From positions 63,489 to 127,488 of the forward strand of contig NZ_KB902315.1 of NCBI RefSeq assembly GCF_000379485.1: DNA of 64,000 bases, given 5' to 3'. The stretch comes from Wenxinia marina DSM 24838. GTDB taxonomy: Bacteria > Pseudomonadota > Alphaproteobacteria > Rhodobacterales > Rhodobacteraceae. A program made the position numbers and the translations under genes. The notes under the pieces were generated by a model. The model ran no database searches. It saw only the letters and a program-made list of their open reading frames with translations, and was not told the origin of the DNA. Shown piece after piece: positions 17,122 through 26,929 of this stretch (the stretch's first letter is position 1; the number at the start of each line of letters is the position of its first letter).

Positions 17122-18759
17122 ATGCGGGAATGGTGGCGCGACGCGGTGATCTACCAGATCTACCCCCGGTCCTATCAGGACAGCAACGGCGACGGCCTCG
17201 GCGACCTCAAGGGCATCACCCAGCGGCTGGAACACGTCGCGTCCCTCGGCGTGGACGCGATCTGGCTGTCGCCCTTCTTCACCTCGCCCGACAAGGACAT
17301 GGGCTACGACGTCTCGGACTACACCGACGTCTCGCCGATCTACGGCACGCTCGGCGACTTCGACGCGCTGATGGCCGAGGCGCACCGGCTGGAGCTGAAG
17401 GTCATCATCGACCAGGTCCTGTCGCACACCTCGGACCAGCACCCCTGGTTCGCCGAGAGCCGGTCGTCCCGCGACAACCCCAAGGCCGACTGGTACGTCT
17501 GGGCCGACCCGAAACAGGACGGCACCCCGCCGAACAACTGGCTGTCGATCTTCGGCGGCTCGGCGTGGATGTTCGACACCCGCCGGCACCAGTACTACCT
17601 GCACAACTTCGTCAAGGAGCAGCCGGACCTCAACTTCCACAACCCCGAAGTCGTGGACGCCGTCCTCGACGTGATGAAGTTCTGGCTGGACCGCGGCGTC
17701 GACGGCTTCCGCCTCGACACGGTGAACTTCTACGTCCACGACGCCAGCCTGAAGGACAACCCGCCGGCCGGCTGGAACGAGTTCCCCAACAACCCCTACG
17801 ACGCGCAGCAGCAGATCCACTCCAAGACCCAGCCCGAGAACATCGAGGTGCTGAAGCGGATGCGTGCCCTCACCGACCGCTACCGCGACCGGATGATGGT
17901 GGGCGAGGTCGGCGAGGCCGGGACGCGCCAGATCGAGGTGATGGGCGAGTACACGTCCGGCGGCGACAAGCTGCACATGGCCTATTCCTTCGCCATGCTG
18001 AGCCACGACCACAGCGCCGCCCACTTCCGCCGCTGCATCGAGGGATTCCAGAAGGACGCGCCGAACGGCTGGCCCTGCTGGTCCTTCTCGAACCACGACG
18101 TGATGCGCCACGTCAGCCGCTGGATGGAGCACGAGGACCAGGCCGATCCGATCGCCAAGCAGTCGATCGCGATGCTCTGCTCGTTCCCCGGCACGCTCGG
18201 CATCTACCAAGGCGAGGAGCTGGGCCAGCTCGAGACCGACATCCTGTACGACGAGGTGAAGGACACCGCCAACATCGCCTTCTGGCCGGAATACAAGGGC
18301 CGCGACGGCTGCCGCACGCCGATGGTGTGGGAGCACGACAAGGCGCATTGCGGCTTCTCCGAGGTGCAGCCCTGGCTGCCGGTGAAGGCGCCGCAGGCCG
18401 CCCGCGCGGTGGACCTGCAGGAGCATCGGGCCTCGTCGGTGCTGGAGGCCTACCGCGAGACGATCGGCTTCCGCCGCCAGCGCGAGGAGCTGCGCCTCGG
18501 CACCACCCGCTTCCTCGACCTGCCCGAGCCGATCCTCGCCATCGTGCGCGAGCACGAAGGCTCCGTCCTCACCTGCGTCTTCAACCTCTCCGCCGACGAG
18601 CACCGCCTCGAGATGCCCGGCGACGCGCACCCCGTCGGCCCCCGCGACGCGCAGCTGAAGCAGCACGTCCTCGACCTCCCGCCCCACGGCTTCGCCTTCC
18701 TCGAGTCGCACGACGCGGTGGAGCTGAAATGGGTGGAGGGAAGCACCCCTGCCGAGTGA
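17122..18759 (+). CDS. GH13 alpha-glucosidase (AglA-like)
   Basis: A 545-aa cytoplasmic glycoside hydrolase of family GH13, expected to cut maltose, sucrose, trehalose or similar alpha-glucosides after import. It begins RDAVIYQIYPRSYQDSNGDGLGDL. The catalytic set is intact: nucleophile Asp199 in GFRLD, acid/base Glu262 in MVGEVGE, and Asp326 in SNHD. It has no signal peptide. It is first in an operon with malE, malF and malG, similar in content to rhizobial agl loci. Precise substrate preference cannot be read from the sequence. Confidence 0.93.
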   Translation: MREWWRDAVIYQIYPRSYQDSNGDGLGDLKGITQRLEHVASLGVDAIWLSPFFTSPDKDMGYDVSDYTDVSPIYGTLGDFDALMAEAHRLELKVIIDQVLSHTSDQHPWFAESRSSRDNPKADWYVWADPKQDGTPPNNWLSIFGGSAWMFDTRRHQYYLHNFVKEQPDLNFHNPEVVDAVLDVMKFWLDRGVDGFRLDTVNFYVHDASLKDNPPAGWNEFPNNPYDAQQQIHSKTQPENIEVLKRMRALTDRYRDRMMVGEVGEAGTRQIEVMGEYTSGGDKLHMAYSFAMLSHDHSAAHFRRCIEGFQKDAPNGWPCWSFSNHDVMRHVSRWMEHEDQADPIAKQSIAMLCSFPGTLGIYQGEELGQLETDILYDEVKDTANIAFWPEYKGRDGCRTPMVWEHDKAHCGFSEVQPWLPVKAPQAARAVDLQEHRASSVLEAYRETIGFRRQREELRLGTTRFLDLPEPILAIVREHEGSVLTCVFNLSADEHRLEMPGDAHPVGPRDAQLKQHVLDLPPHGFAFLESHDAVELKWVEGSTPAE

Positions 18760-18883
18760 CCCCCGGGGCGACGCCGCGGCCTCACGGGCACGGCCCCTCA
18801 AGGCTCTGGCGCGGCGCGCAACCTGTGCTAGCGTTCTTCTCAGAGGGGTCGCCCGAAGGGCGGCCCCACCCAGGGAGGACACC

Positions 18884-20053
<1,170 letters not shown>

Positions 20054-20061
20054 CCGAACAG

Positions 20062-20081
20062 GGGGGCGGCCCGCCGCCCCC
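20062..20081 (+). promoter_or_regulatory. Stem-loop between malE and malF
   Basis: GGGGGCGG (20062-20069), a 4-base loop, and CCGCCCCC (20074-20081) form a perfect 8-bp stem right after the malE stop. It probably protects the malE message or attenuates transcription so that malE is made in excess of malFG. Confidence 0.6.
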
Positions 20082-20111
20082 TCCCCTCCGGCGCCTGCAG
20101 AGGACGCGCCC

Positions 20112-21656
20112 ATCTCCACCCTCGCCGACATCCCGGACGAGAGCCCGCGCGGCACCGCGCTGCGCCTCGCGCTGACCGGCGCCATCGTCCTGCTGCTCCT
20201 CTACGCCGCGTTCCTGCTCTACCAGATCACCCTGCCGATCTTCGGCGTGATCGTGCTGCTGCTCGCCCTCGGCATCGCGCTGGTCTTCGGGGCGAAGCGC
20301 TTCTACGGCGCGCGGTTCATCTTCCCCGGCATCGCGGCGGTGCTGATCTTCATCGCCTTCCCGGTCGTCTACACGATCTGGCTGGGCTTCACGAACTACT
20401 CCTCCTTCAACCTCCTCAGCTACGAGCGCGCGGTCGAGGTCCTGCTCTCGCGCGGCACCGTCGATCCCGACACCGAGACGCCCTTCGCGGTGGCCGAAGG
20501 CGACGGCGGCTACCGCATCTGGCTGCCGGACGCCGGGCTCCTCTCGGACCCGGTGGAGCTGATCGAGGGCGAGGAGGAGGCCGCGCCCCTCGCCCCGGCG
20601 GACGAGCCTGCCGCTCTCCTCGCCCCCCGCGACGCGATCCCGCTCCGCGGCGGCCTGCAGACGCTGACCCTGACGACGCCGGAGGGCGTCGAGCTGCGCA
20701 ACTCCGGCCTGCGCTCCTTCGCCCGCGTGACGCCGGAATACCGCCGCACCGGCGAGGAGACGCTGGAGCGGACCGAGGACGGCGCGACCCTCACCGCCGA
20801 CCATTCCGTCGGCTTCTTCACCACGCCCGAGGGCGAGCGCGTCCCGCCCGGCTGGCGTGTCGGCATCGGCCTGGACAATTTCGAACGGATCTTCACCAGC
20901 CGCGGCGTCCGCGGTCCGATGCTGACGATCTTCGTCTGGACGGTGGTGTTCGCGGCCCTGTCGGTCGTCTTCACCTTCGCCGTCGGCCTGACGCTGGCGG
21001 TGATCCTGCAATGGCCGCACCTGCGGGGGAAGGCGTTCTACCGGATCGCGCTGATCCTGCCCTACGCGGTGCCGGCCTTCATCTCGATCCTCGTCTTCAA
21101 GGGGCTGTTCAACCAGAGCTTCGGCGAGATCAATCTGATCCTCGAGGCGCTCTTCGGCGTCCGCCCCGACTGGTTCACGAACGGCACGACCGCGCGGGTG
21201 ATGCTGCTGATCGTGAACACCTGGCTCGGCTATCCCTACATGATGCTGCTGGCGATGGGCTTCCTGCAGGCGGTGCCCGAGGACCACAAGAAGGCCGCCG
21301 CGCTGGAGGGGGCCTCGGCGCTGCGGGTGTTCTTCACCATCACCCTGCCGCAGATCATCCCGCCGTTCCTGCCGCTGATGATCGCCAGCTTCGCCTTCAA
21401 CTTCAACAACCTGGTGCTCGTCCTGCTGCTCACGAACGGCGGCCCCGACATCCCGGGCACGGTGATCCCCGCCGGCCGCACCGACATCCTCGCCAGCTTC
21501 ACCTACCGCATGGCGTTCGACGACAGCGGCACCCAGTTCGGCCTCGCGGGCGCGATCACGCTGATCATCTTCCTGATCGTCGCCACGATGAGCTACCTCA
21601 ACTTCGTCGCGCTCCGCCGCGCCGCCGCCCGCCGCTCGGGGAGGCCCGCGGCATGA
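20112..21656 (+). CDS. malF: Maltose ABC transporter permease MalF (apparent ATC start)
   Basis: Inner-membrane permease with several helices, a large periplasmic loop (about residues 95-250) as in E. coli MalF, and the EAA loop KKAAALEGASALRVFFTITLPQIIPP that contacts MalK. Upstream of the first GTG (20247) the frame stays open and encodes a sensible first helix (TGAIVLLLLYAAFLLYQITLPIFGVIVLL). GCAGAGGA sits 8 bases before ATC at 20112, with no ATG, GTG or TTG between. Starting there gives 514 aa, the same length as E. coli MalF. The conservative alternative is GTG 20247 (469 aa), which loses the first helix. The gene is certain; the start is inferred. Confidence 0.88.
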   Translation: MSTLADIPDESPRGTALRLALTGAIVLLLLYAAFLLYQITLPIFGVIVLLLALGIALVFGAKRFYGARFIFPGIAAVLIFIAFPVVYTIWLGFTNYSSFNLLSYERAVEVLLSRGTVDPDTETPFAVAEGDGGYRIWLPDAGLLSDPVELIEGEEEAAPLAPADEPAALLAPRDAIPLRGGLQTLTLTTPEGVELRNSGLRSFARVTPEYRRTGEETLERTEDGATLTADHSVGFFTTPEGERVPPGWRVGIGLDNFERIFTSRGVRGPMLTIFVWTVVFAALSVVFTFAVGLTLAVILQWPHLRGKAFYRIALILPYAVPAFISILVFKGLFNQSFGEINLILEALFGVRPDWFTNGTTARVMLLIVNTWLGYPYMMLLAMGFLQAVPEDHKKAAALEGASALRVFFTITLPQIIPPFLPLMIASFAFNFNNLVLVLLLTNGGPDIPGTVIPAGRTDILASFTYRMAFDDSGTQFGLAGAITLIIFLIVATMSYLNFVALRRAAARRSGRPAA

Positions 21657-21690
21657 GAGCCTCGGCGTCCAGGGAGCGCCGACCCGCTGC

Positions 21691-21722
21691 TCCTATCTTG
21701 CTGCAAATACCTCTCGGGGGGG
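21691..21722 (-). repeat. Interspersed repeat copy 1 (GAGGTATTTG...CAAGATAGGA)
   Basis: Read on the minus strand: a C-tract, GAGAGGTATTTGCAGCAAGATAGGA. It is nearly identical to the plus-strand sequence at 23771-23801 and is likewise next to GC-rich dyads. It lies between malF and malG. It looks like a short dispersed intergenic repeat of the genome. Confidence 0.65.
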
Positions 21723-21780
21723 CGGCGTCAGCCGCGGGGGGCAGACAGCCCCCCTCCCCGGCCGCCACGGGAGACGCCCC

Positions 21781-22671
21781 ATGATCGTCGAGCGCCCCCG
21801 CGACCTCAGGATCAAGAAGATCCTCGCCCACGGCTTCCTCCTGGTCTTCCTGGCGCTGATCCTGTTCCCGTTCCTGATGGTGATCTCGATCTCGTTCCGG
21901 GAAGGCAACTTCACCACCGGCGACCTGCTGCCGCGCAACCCGACGCTGGAGCACTGGGTCCTCGCCTTCGGCCAGCCCTACACCCGCGCCAGCGGCGAGG
22001 TGATCCAGCCGCCCTATCCGGTCCTGCTGTGGATGTGGAACTCGATCAAGATCGGGCTGATCGCCTCGGTCGGCGTCCTCGCCGTCGCCACCGTCTCGGC
22101 CTATGCGTTCAGCCGCATCCGGATCCGCGGCAAGGGGGTCATGCTGGACGGGCTGTTCCTGATCCAGATGTTCCCGACCACGCTGGCCCTCGTCGCGATC
22201 TACGCGATCTTCGATGCGCTGAGCGAGGTGACGCCGGCCCTCGGCCTCGACAGCCACCTGTCGCTGATCCTGATCTACCTCAGCGGCGTGACCCTGCACA
22301 TCTGGACGATCAAGGGCTACTTCGACAGCGTGGACGTCGCGCTCGACAAGGCCGCCGCGATCGACGGCGCGTCGCCCTGGCAGACGTTCCGCTACGTATT
22401 CCTGCCGCTGGCGGTGCCGATCATGGCGGTGGTGTTCGTGCTGACCTTCATCGGCGTCGTGAACGACTACCCGATCGCAAGCGTGCTGATCCGGTCGGAG
22501 GACAAGATGACGCTGGCGGTGGGGTCGCGCCTCTACCTCAACGAGTTCCGCTACCTCTGGGGCGACTTCGCGGCGGCGGCGATCCTGTCGGGACTGCCGA
22601 TCACGGTCGTGTTCCTGATTGCCCAGCGGTATCTGGTCAGCGGATTGTCGGAAGGCGCGGTGAAGGGGTAG
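21781..22671 (+). CDS. malG: Maltose ABC transporter permease MalG
   Basis: A 296-aa inner-membrane permease, exactly the length of E. coli MalG. Six helices are visible. The EAA motif reads DKAAAIDGASPWQTFRYVFLPLAVP and docks on MalK. The N-terminal FPFLMVISISFREGNFTTGDL is typical. It follows malF after 124 bases that carry an interspersed repeat. The gene ends just before three tandem hairpins shared with the convergent argF. Confidence 0.93.
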   Translation: MIVERPRDLRIKKILAHGFLLVFLALILFPFLMVISISFREGNFTTGDLLPRNPTLEHWVLAFGQPYTRASGEVIQPPYPVLLWMWNSIKIGLIASVGVLAVATVSAYAFSRIRIRGKGVMLDGLFLIQMFPTTLALVAIYAIFDALSEVTPALGLDSHLSLILIYLSGVTLHIWTIKGYFDSVDVALDKAAAIDGASPWQTFRYVFLPLAVPIMAVVFVLTFIGVVNDYPIASVLIRSEDKMTLAVGSRLYLNEFRYLWGDFAAAAILSGLPITVVFLIAQRYLVSGLSEGAVKG

Positions 22672-22674
22672 CGC

Positions 22675-22698
22675 GAAGAAATTTCGGGAAATTTCTTC
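22675..22698. terminator. Hairpin 1 of 3 between malG and argF
   Basis: GAAGAAATTT-CGGG-AAATTTCTTC is a perfect 10-bp stem with a 4-base loop, starting 4 bases after the malG stop. Its AT content is far above the surroundings. Confidence 0.75.
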
Positions 22699-22707
22699 TG
22701 GCGGCAG

Positions 22708-22730
22708 AACGAAATTCGTCGAATTTCGTT
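22708..22730. terminator. Hairpin 2 of 3 between malG and argF
   Basis: AACGAAATTC-GTC-GAATTTCGTT is a perfect 10-bp stem with a 3-base loop. The arm GAAATTC resembles that of hairpin 1, suggesting duplication. Confidence 0.7.
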
Positions 22731-22748
22731 CGCGCCGGGGCGGGCGCC

Positions 22749-22772
22749 GCAAGCCGCGTTGACGCGGCTTGC
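22749..22772. terminator. Hairpin 3 of 3 between malG and argF
   Basis: GCAAGCCGCG-TTGA-CGCGGCTTGC is a perfect 10-bp stem with a 4-base loop. It lies closest to argF and can terminate the minus-strand arg transcript. Confidence 0.7.
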
Positions 22773-22806
22773 CACGAGCCTTCCGTCGACCGGCGGCGAC
22801 CGGCGC

Positions 22807-23712
22807 TCACGCCCCCAGACACCAGCGCATGATCGCCTTCTGCGCGTGCAGCCGGTTCTCCGCCTCGTCCCAGATCACCGAGGCCGGGCCGTCCATCACC
22901 TCGGACGTCACCTCGTCGTCGCGGTGCGCGGGCAGGCAATGCATGAACAGCGCGCCCGTCCCCGCCTGCGCCATCAGCTGCCGGTTCACCTGGTAGGGCC
23001 GCAGCTGGTTGTGCCGCCGCTCGCGCGCCGATTGCGGGTCGTGCATCGACACCCAGGTGTCGGTGACGACGAGGTCGGCGCCCGTGACCGCCTTCGCCGG
23101 GTCCCGCTCGGTCCGGTAGAGGCCGTCCAGGCGGCGGTCGGGGTCCAGCGTCTCGGGGCCGGTGAAGGTGAGGTCGAAGCCGAACTGCTTCGCCGCATGG
23201 GCGAAGCTGGCGAAGACGTTGTTGCCGTCGCCGGACCAGACGACCTTGCGGCCGGCGATCGGCCCGCGATGCTCCTCGAAGGTCATGACGTCGGCCATGA
23301 TCTGGCATGGGTGGCTGGCGTTGGTCAGGCCGTTGATCACGGGCACCGTCGCGTGCTCGGCCATCTCCAGCAGCGTCTGTTCCTCGAAGGTGCGGATCAT
23401 GATGAGATCGACATAGCGAGACAGGACGCGGGCGGTGTCGGCGATGGTCTCGCCATGGCCGAGCTGCATCTCGCTGCCGGACAGCACCATCGTCTGTCCG
23501 CCCATCTGCCGCACGCCCACGTCGAAGCTGACGCGGGTCCGGGTCGATGGCTTCTCGAAGATCAGCGCGACCATGTGGCCGGCGAGCGGCTGGTCGTCGT
23601 CGGGCGTGCCCTTGGGCTTGCCGGCGCGGGCGTCCTTCATGGCGCGGGCGCTGTCGAGGATGGCCCGGAGCTGGGCCGGGTCGGTCTTGTCGATGTCGAG
23701 GAAGCTTTGCAT
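22807..23712 (-). CDS. argF: Ornithine carbamoyltransferase
   Basis: A 301-aa cytosolic enzyme joining carbamoyl phosphate and ornithine to make citrulline in arginine synthesis. Motifs are [12 protein letters not shown] (carbamoyl phosphate binding), the HPCQ motif in [11 protein letters not shown], and [17 protein letters not shown] (ornithine and catalytic Cys). The length is typical for the anabolic enzyme. It is downstream of argD on the same strand, separated by 91 bases containing an interspersed repeat and a GGGGGCGCTGCCCCC dyad. Confidence 0.97.
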   Translation of the reverse strand: MQSFLDIDKTDPAQLRAILDSARAMKDARAGKPKGTPDDDQPLAGHMVALIFEKPSTRTRVSFDVGVRQMGGQTMVLSGSEMQLGHGETIADTARVLSRYVDLIMIRTFEEQTLLEMAEHATVPVINGLTNASHPCQIMADVMTFEEHRGPIAGRKVVWSGDGNNVFASFAHAAKQFGFDLTFTGPETLDPDRRLDGLYRTERDPAKAVTGADLVVTDTWVSMHDPQSARERRHNQLRPYQVNRQLMAQAGTGALFMHCLPAHRDDEVTSEVMDGPASVIWDEAENRLHAQKAIMRWCLGA

Positions 23713-23770
23713 CTGTCGGTCTTTCTTCGGCCGGGGTCAGGGGGGCGCTGCCCCCGGCCCGTTCCGGGCC

Positions 23771-23801
23771 TCCCCCCGGAGGTATTTGGAGCAAGATAGG
23801 A
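23771..23801 (+). repeat. Interspersed repeat copy 2 (GGAGGTATTTGGAGCAAGATAGGA)
   Basis: Lies in the argD-argF gap, in opposite orientation to the copy at 21691-21722. It is preceded by a GC-rich dyad (GGGGGCGCTGCCCCC at 23741-23755). The motif resembles a short intergenic repeat that I recall from other Rhodobacterales genomes; that memory was not checked. Confidence 0.65.
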
Positions 23802-23803
23802 GG

Positions 23804-24979
23804 CTATTGGGTCTTCAGGCGAGAGGCCGCGCGCTCCAGCCGGGCCAGCGCCTCGGCGATGTCGGCGTCGGGGATGTTGAGCGCGGGCAGGAGGCGCAGC
23901 GTCTGGTCGGCGGCGGCGACGGTCAGCAGCTGCTCGTCCCGGGCCGCGGCGACGAGGTCGGCGGGGGGGCGGCGCATCTTCAGGCCGAGGATCAGGCCCT
24001 GGCCGCGAACGTCCTCGAAGAGGTCCGGGTGGGCGGCGACCAGCGCCTCGAGGCCCTGCCGGAACAGGCCGGCCTTGCGGTTCACCTCGGCGAGGAAGTC
24101 CGGTTGCGAGACGATCTCGACCACCTTGGCGCCGATGGCGCAGCCGAGCGGGTTGCCGCCGTAGGTGGAGCCGTGGGTGCCGACGCCCATGCCGGCCGCC
24201 GCCGCCTCGGTCGCGAGGACGGCGCCGAGGGGGAAGCCGCCGCCGATGCCCTTGGCGACCATCATGATGTCGGGCGTGATGCCGGCCCATTCGTGGGCGA
24301 AGAGGCGCCCGGTGCGGCCCATGCCGCACTGCACCTCGTCGAAGATGAGCAGCGCGCCGGTGGCGTCGCAGGCCTCGCGCAGGCCCTTGAGGCAGACGTC
24401 CGGCAACGGACGGATGCCGCCCTCGCCCTGGATCGGCTCGACCAGCACGGCGCCGACGTCCGGCTCGGCCATCGCGGCCTTCAGCGCCTCGTGGTCGCCG
24501 AACGGCAGGACGGTGAAGCCGGGCAGCACGGGGCCGAAGCCCCCGATCATCTTCTCGGACCCGGCCGCGGCGATGGCGGCGGAGGAGCGGCCGTGGAAGG
24601 CGCCTTCGAAGGTGAGGATGCGGAAGCGCTCGTCGCCTTTGGCGGACCAGTATTTCCGCGCCATCTTCACCGCCAGCTCGCACGCCTCGGTGCCGGAATT
24701 GGTGAAGAAGCAGGTGTCGGCGAAGGTGTGTTCGGTGAGAAGCTCGGCCAGACGCTCCTGCTCGGGGATGCGGTAGAGGTTGGAGACGTGCCAGAGCCGC
24801 TGCGACTGCTCCTGCATCACCGCCACCAGCTCGGGCGCGGCATGGCCGAGGGCGTTCACCGCGATGCCCGAGCCGAGGTCGAGATATCGAGTCCCGTCCT
24901 CGGCGGTCAGCCAGGAGCCTTCGCCCCTGGTGAAGGCGAGCGGGGCACGGGAATAGGTCGGCAGGACGGCAGGGATCAT
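23804..24979 (-). CDS. argD: Acetylornithine aminotransferase
   Basis: A 391-aa PLP enzyme converting N-acetylglutamate semialdehyde to N-acetylornithine (possibly also succinyldiaminopimelate). It begins [25 protein letters not shown] contacts are [32 protein letters not shown] and [13 protein letters not shown], and the Schiff-base Lys is in [18 protein letters not shown] 24979 fits the family start. A TTGACA hexamer on the minus strand at 25039-25044 could be its -35 element, but the matching -10 is weak. It forms an operon with argF. Confidence 0.96.
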   Translation of the reverse strand: MIPAVLPTYSRAPLAFTRGEGSWLTAEDGTRYLDLGSGIAVNALGHAAPELVAVMQEQSQRLWHVSNLYRIPEQERLAELLTEHTFADTCFFTNSGTEACELAVKMARKYWSAKGDERFRILTFEGAFHGRSSAAIAAAGSEKMIGGFGPVLPGFTVLPFGDHEALKAAMAEPDVGAVLVEPIQGEGGIRPLPDVCLKGLREACDATGALLIFDEVQCGMGRTGRLFAHEWAGITPDIMMVAKGIGGGFPLGAVLATEAAAAGMGVGTHGSTYGGNPLGCAIGAKVVEIVSQPDFLAEVNRKAGLFRQGLEALVAAHPDLFEDVRGQGLILGLKMRRPPADLVAAARDEQLLTVAAADQTLRLLPALNIPDADIAEALARLERAASRLKTQ

Positions 24980-25164
24980 TGTGGGGGGTCCGGGTACTGG
25001 GGCCTGTCGGCGCCATTGAGCGGCGGGGGCCAAGGAAATGTCAACGCGGGGCGCGGGCCGGTCGGGCCGCGGAGGCGGTCAGCGGCGTCGGAGGCCGGAG
25101 AGGGCGGGCGCGAAGATCATGCCACGGCCATAGCCGAAGCCGGACGCGGGGGAAAGCCCCGGCG

Positions 25165-25968
25165 TCACGCCTTCAGCCGGTAGCCCTTCGCCAGCCAGCG
25201 CCAGGCGATCCCGCCAATGATCGCGGTGGCGAGCGCGACGACCGCGAGGCCGAGGAGCGGCGAGCTGTCCGAGACGCCGATCGTGCCGCGCCGCACGCCG
25301 TCGATGACGTAGAAGACGGGGTTGGCGTGGCTGATCGTCTGCAGGACCGGCGGCATCGCCTCGAGCGAGTAGAAGGTGCCGCTGAGGAACGCGAGCGGGG
25401 TCACGACGAAGTTGGTGATCGCGGCCAGCTGATCGAACTTGTTGGCGTAGATCCCGGCGATCAGTCCGAGCGCGCCCATCATCGCCGAGCCGAGGACGAC
25501 GAAGACGAGGACGAGCAGAGGGTTCTGCACCGCGACACCGAGAAAGGCCCACGCCCCGAGCGCGATCACCACGCCCACGAACAGCCCGCGGGCGACGGCG
25601 CCGGCAAGGTAGCCGGCCAGGATCTCGCCCGCCGACAGCGGCGGCATCAGCGTGTCCACGATGTTGCCCTGCACCTTGGCCGACGCCATCGAGGAGGACG
25701 TGTTGGCGAAGGCGTTCTGGATCACCGTCATCGTCAGCAGGCCGGGGACCAGGAACGTCATGTAGGGCACGCCCATCACGTCCGGGCGGCCGGGGCCGAT
25801 GGCGATCGAGAAGATCAGCAGGAACAGGCCCGCGTTGATCAGCGGCGCCATCACGGTCTGCGACCAGACGTTCATGAAGCGGCGCACCTCGCGCACCGCC
25901 AGCGTCCAGGTCCCCAGCCAGTTCACCCGGCCGAACCGCCGCACTCCCGCGTCCAGTGCCATGCTCAT
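25165..25968 (-). CDS. ABC-2 type transporter permease
   Basis: A 267-aa membrane protein with six helices, of the ABC-2 exporter group (NodJ/DrrB/YadH-like). It shows VWSQTVMAPLINAGLFLLIF, SSMASAKVQGNIVDTLMPPLS, a cytoplasmic loop typical of the family, and FLSGTFYSLEAMPPVLQTISHANPVFYVIDGVRRG. ATG 25968 follows GGAAGGGGAC. No ATPase gene is adjacent, so its partner must be encoded elsewhere. The transported substrate is unknown. The 185 bases between it and argD hold no further gene that I can support. Confidence 0.9.
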   Translation of the reverse strand: MSMALDAGVRRFGRVNWLGTWTLAVREVRRFMNVWSQTVMAPLINAGLFLLIFSIAIGPGRPDVMGVPYMTFLVPGLLTMTVIQNAFANTSSSMASAKVQGNIVDTLMPPLSAGEILAGYLAGAVARGLFVGVVIALGAWAFLGVAVQNPLLVLVFVVLGSAMMGALGLIAGIYANKFDQLAAITNFVVTPLAFLSGTFYSLEAMPPVLQTISHANPVFYVIDGVRRGTIGVSDSSPLLGLAVVALATAIIGGIAWRWLAKGYRLKA

Positions 25969-26120
25969 GTCCCCTTCCGGCTCCGCCGGCCGTCTTACCA
26001 GCCCGGGCCCCGGCGGCAACCGCCCGCCGGTCGCCTTGAAAGCGCGGGGGCGCGGTTGTATCTCAGCGCCTCGCCCGTCTAGTATCGTCCCGCCTGCCCG
26101 ACAATCTCCCGGAGGAACCC

Positions 26121-26702
26121 ATGTCCTGGACCGACGAACGCGTCGAGACGCTCAAGCGGATGTGGACCGAGGGACAGTCGGCCAGCCAGATCGCCAAGGA
26201 GCTGGGCGGCGTGACCCGCAACGCCGTGATCGGCAAGGTGCACCGTCTCGGCCTGTCGAACCGCGTGGGCGGAGCGCCCGAGCCCGCGGCGGCCGCCGCG
26301 CCCAGGCCGGCCGCGCCCGCCCCCGAGAAACCCGCGCCGCGGCCCGCCGCCGCCGAGGACGCACCGGCCCCCGAGCTAGCCGAGAAGAAGGACCCCGAGC
26401 CCATTCCCATGAGCCCCGCACGCAAGGCGATCATCCCCGCCGGCCAGCCGCTGCCGCCGCAGCCGTCGGCCAACGAGATCTCTCCCGAGGCCCTCGCCAA
26501 GGTGACCGAGATCGAGAAGCAGGCGAAGAAGCTGACCCTGATGGAACTGACCGAACGGACCTGCAAGTGGCCTGTCGGCGATCCGGCGACCGAGAACTTC
26601 TGGTTCTGCGGCCTGCCGGTCCAGCAGGGCAAGCCGTACTGCGAGGCCCATGTCGGCGTCGCGTTCCAGCCGATGAGCTCGCGCCGCGACCGGCGGCGCT
26701 GA
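26121..26702 (+). CDS. gcrA: Cell-cycle regulator GcrA
   Basis: A 193-aa sigma-70 cofactor that in Caulobacter activates promoters carrying CcrM-methylated GANTC sites. The N-terminal SWTDERVETLKRMWTEGQSASQIAKELGGVTRNAVIGKVHRLGLSNR is the DNA-binding domain. A long Ala/Pro linker follows (about 50-95). The C-terminal sigma-contacting domain has CKWPVGDPATENFWFCGLPVQQGKPYCEAH. CCGGAGGAACCC precedes the ATG. The 227 bases downstream, up to the convergent gene at 26930, contain only GC-rich dyads (for example CCTGC...GCAGG at 26770-26788). Confidence 0.96.
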   Translation: MSWTDERVETLKRMWTEGQSASQIAKELGGVTRNAVIGKVHRLGLSNRVGGAPEPAAAAAPRPAAPAPEKPAPRPAAAEDAPAPELAEKKDPEPIPMSPARKAIIPAGQPLPPQPSANEISPEALAKVTEIEKQAKKLTLMELTERTCKWPVGDPATENFWFCGLPVQQGKPYCEAHVGVAFQPMSSRRDRRR

Positions 26703-26929
26703 CGGCCCGACGCCTTTCCATCTTTCGTCTAAGAGACGGCTGAGCGGAGCGGCTGCAGCCGCATGAGCGCCTGCGCCCCGGGGGCAGGCCGCACGGGCCG
26801 GCCGCGGCGCGAGCCGGCTCGCTGTCCGTCCGGTCCGATCGACGCCCGGCGAGCGTCATCCTTGCCTGCCTTTCTCGACAGGGAGGTGCGCACCCCCCCT
26901 GCTCCCCGAGGTCGGACGAAGGGGCGGGG

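Noticed and set aside
25079-25120. Minus-strand short peptide MIFAPALSGLRRR after the ABC-2 permease gene
   Set aside because: Thirteen codons, no ribosome site and no pattern; most likely chance.
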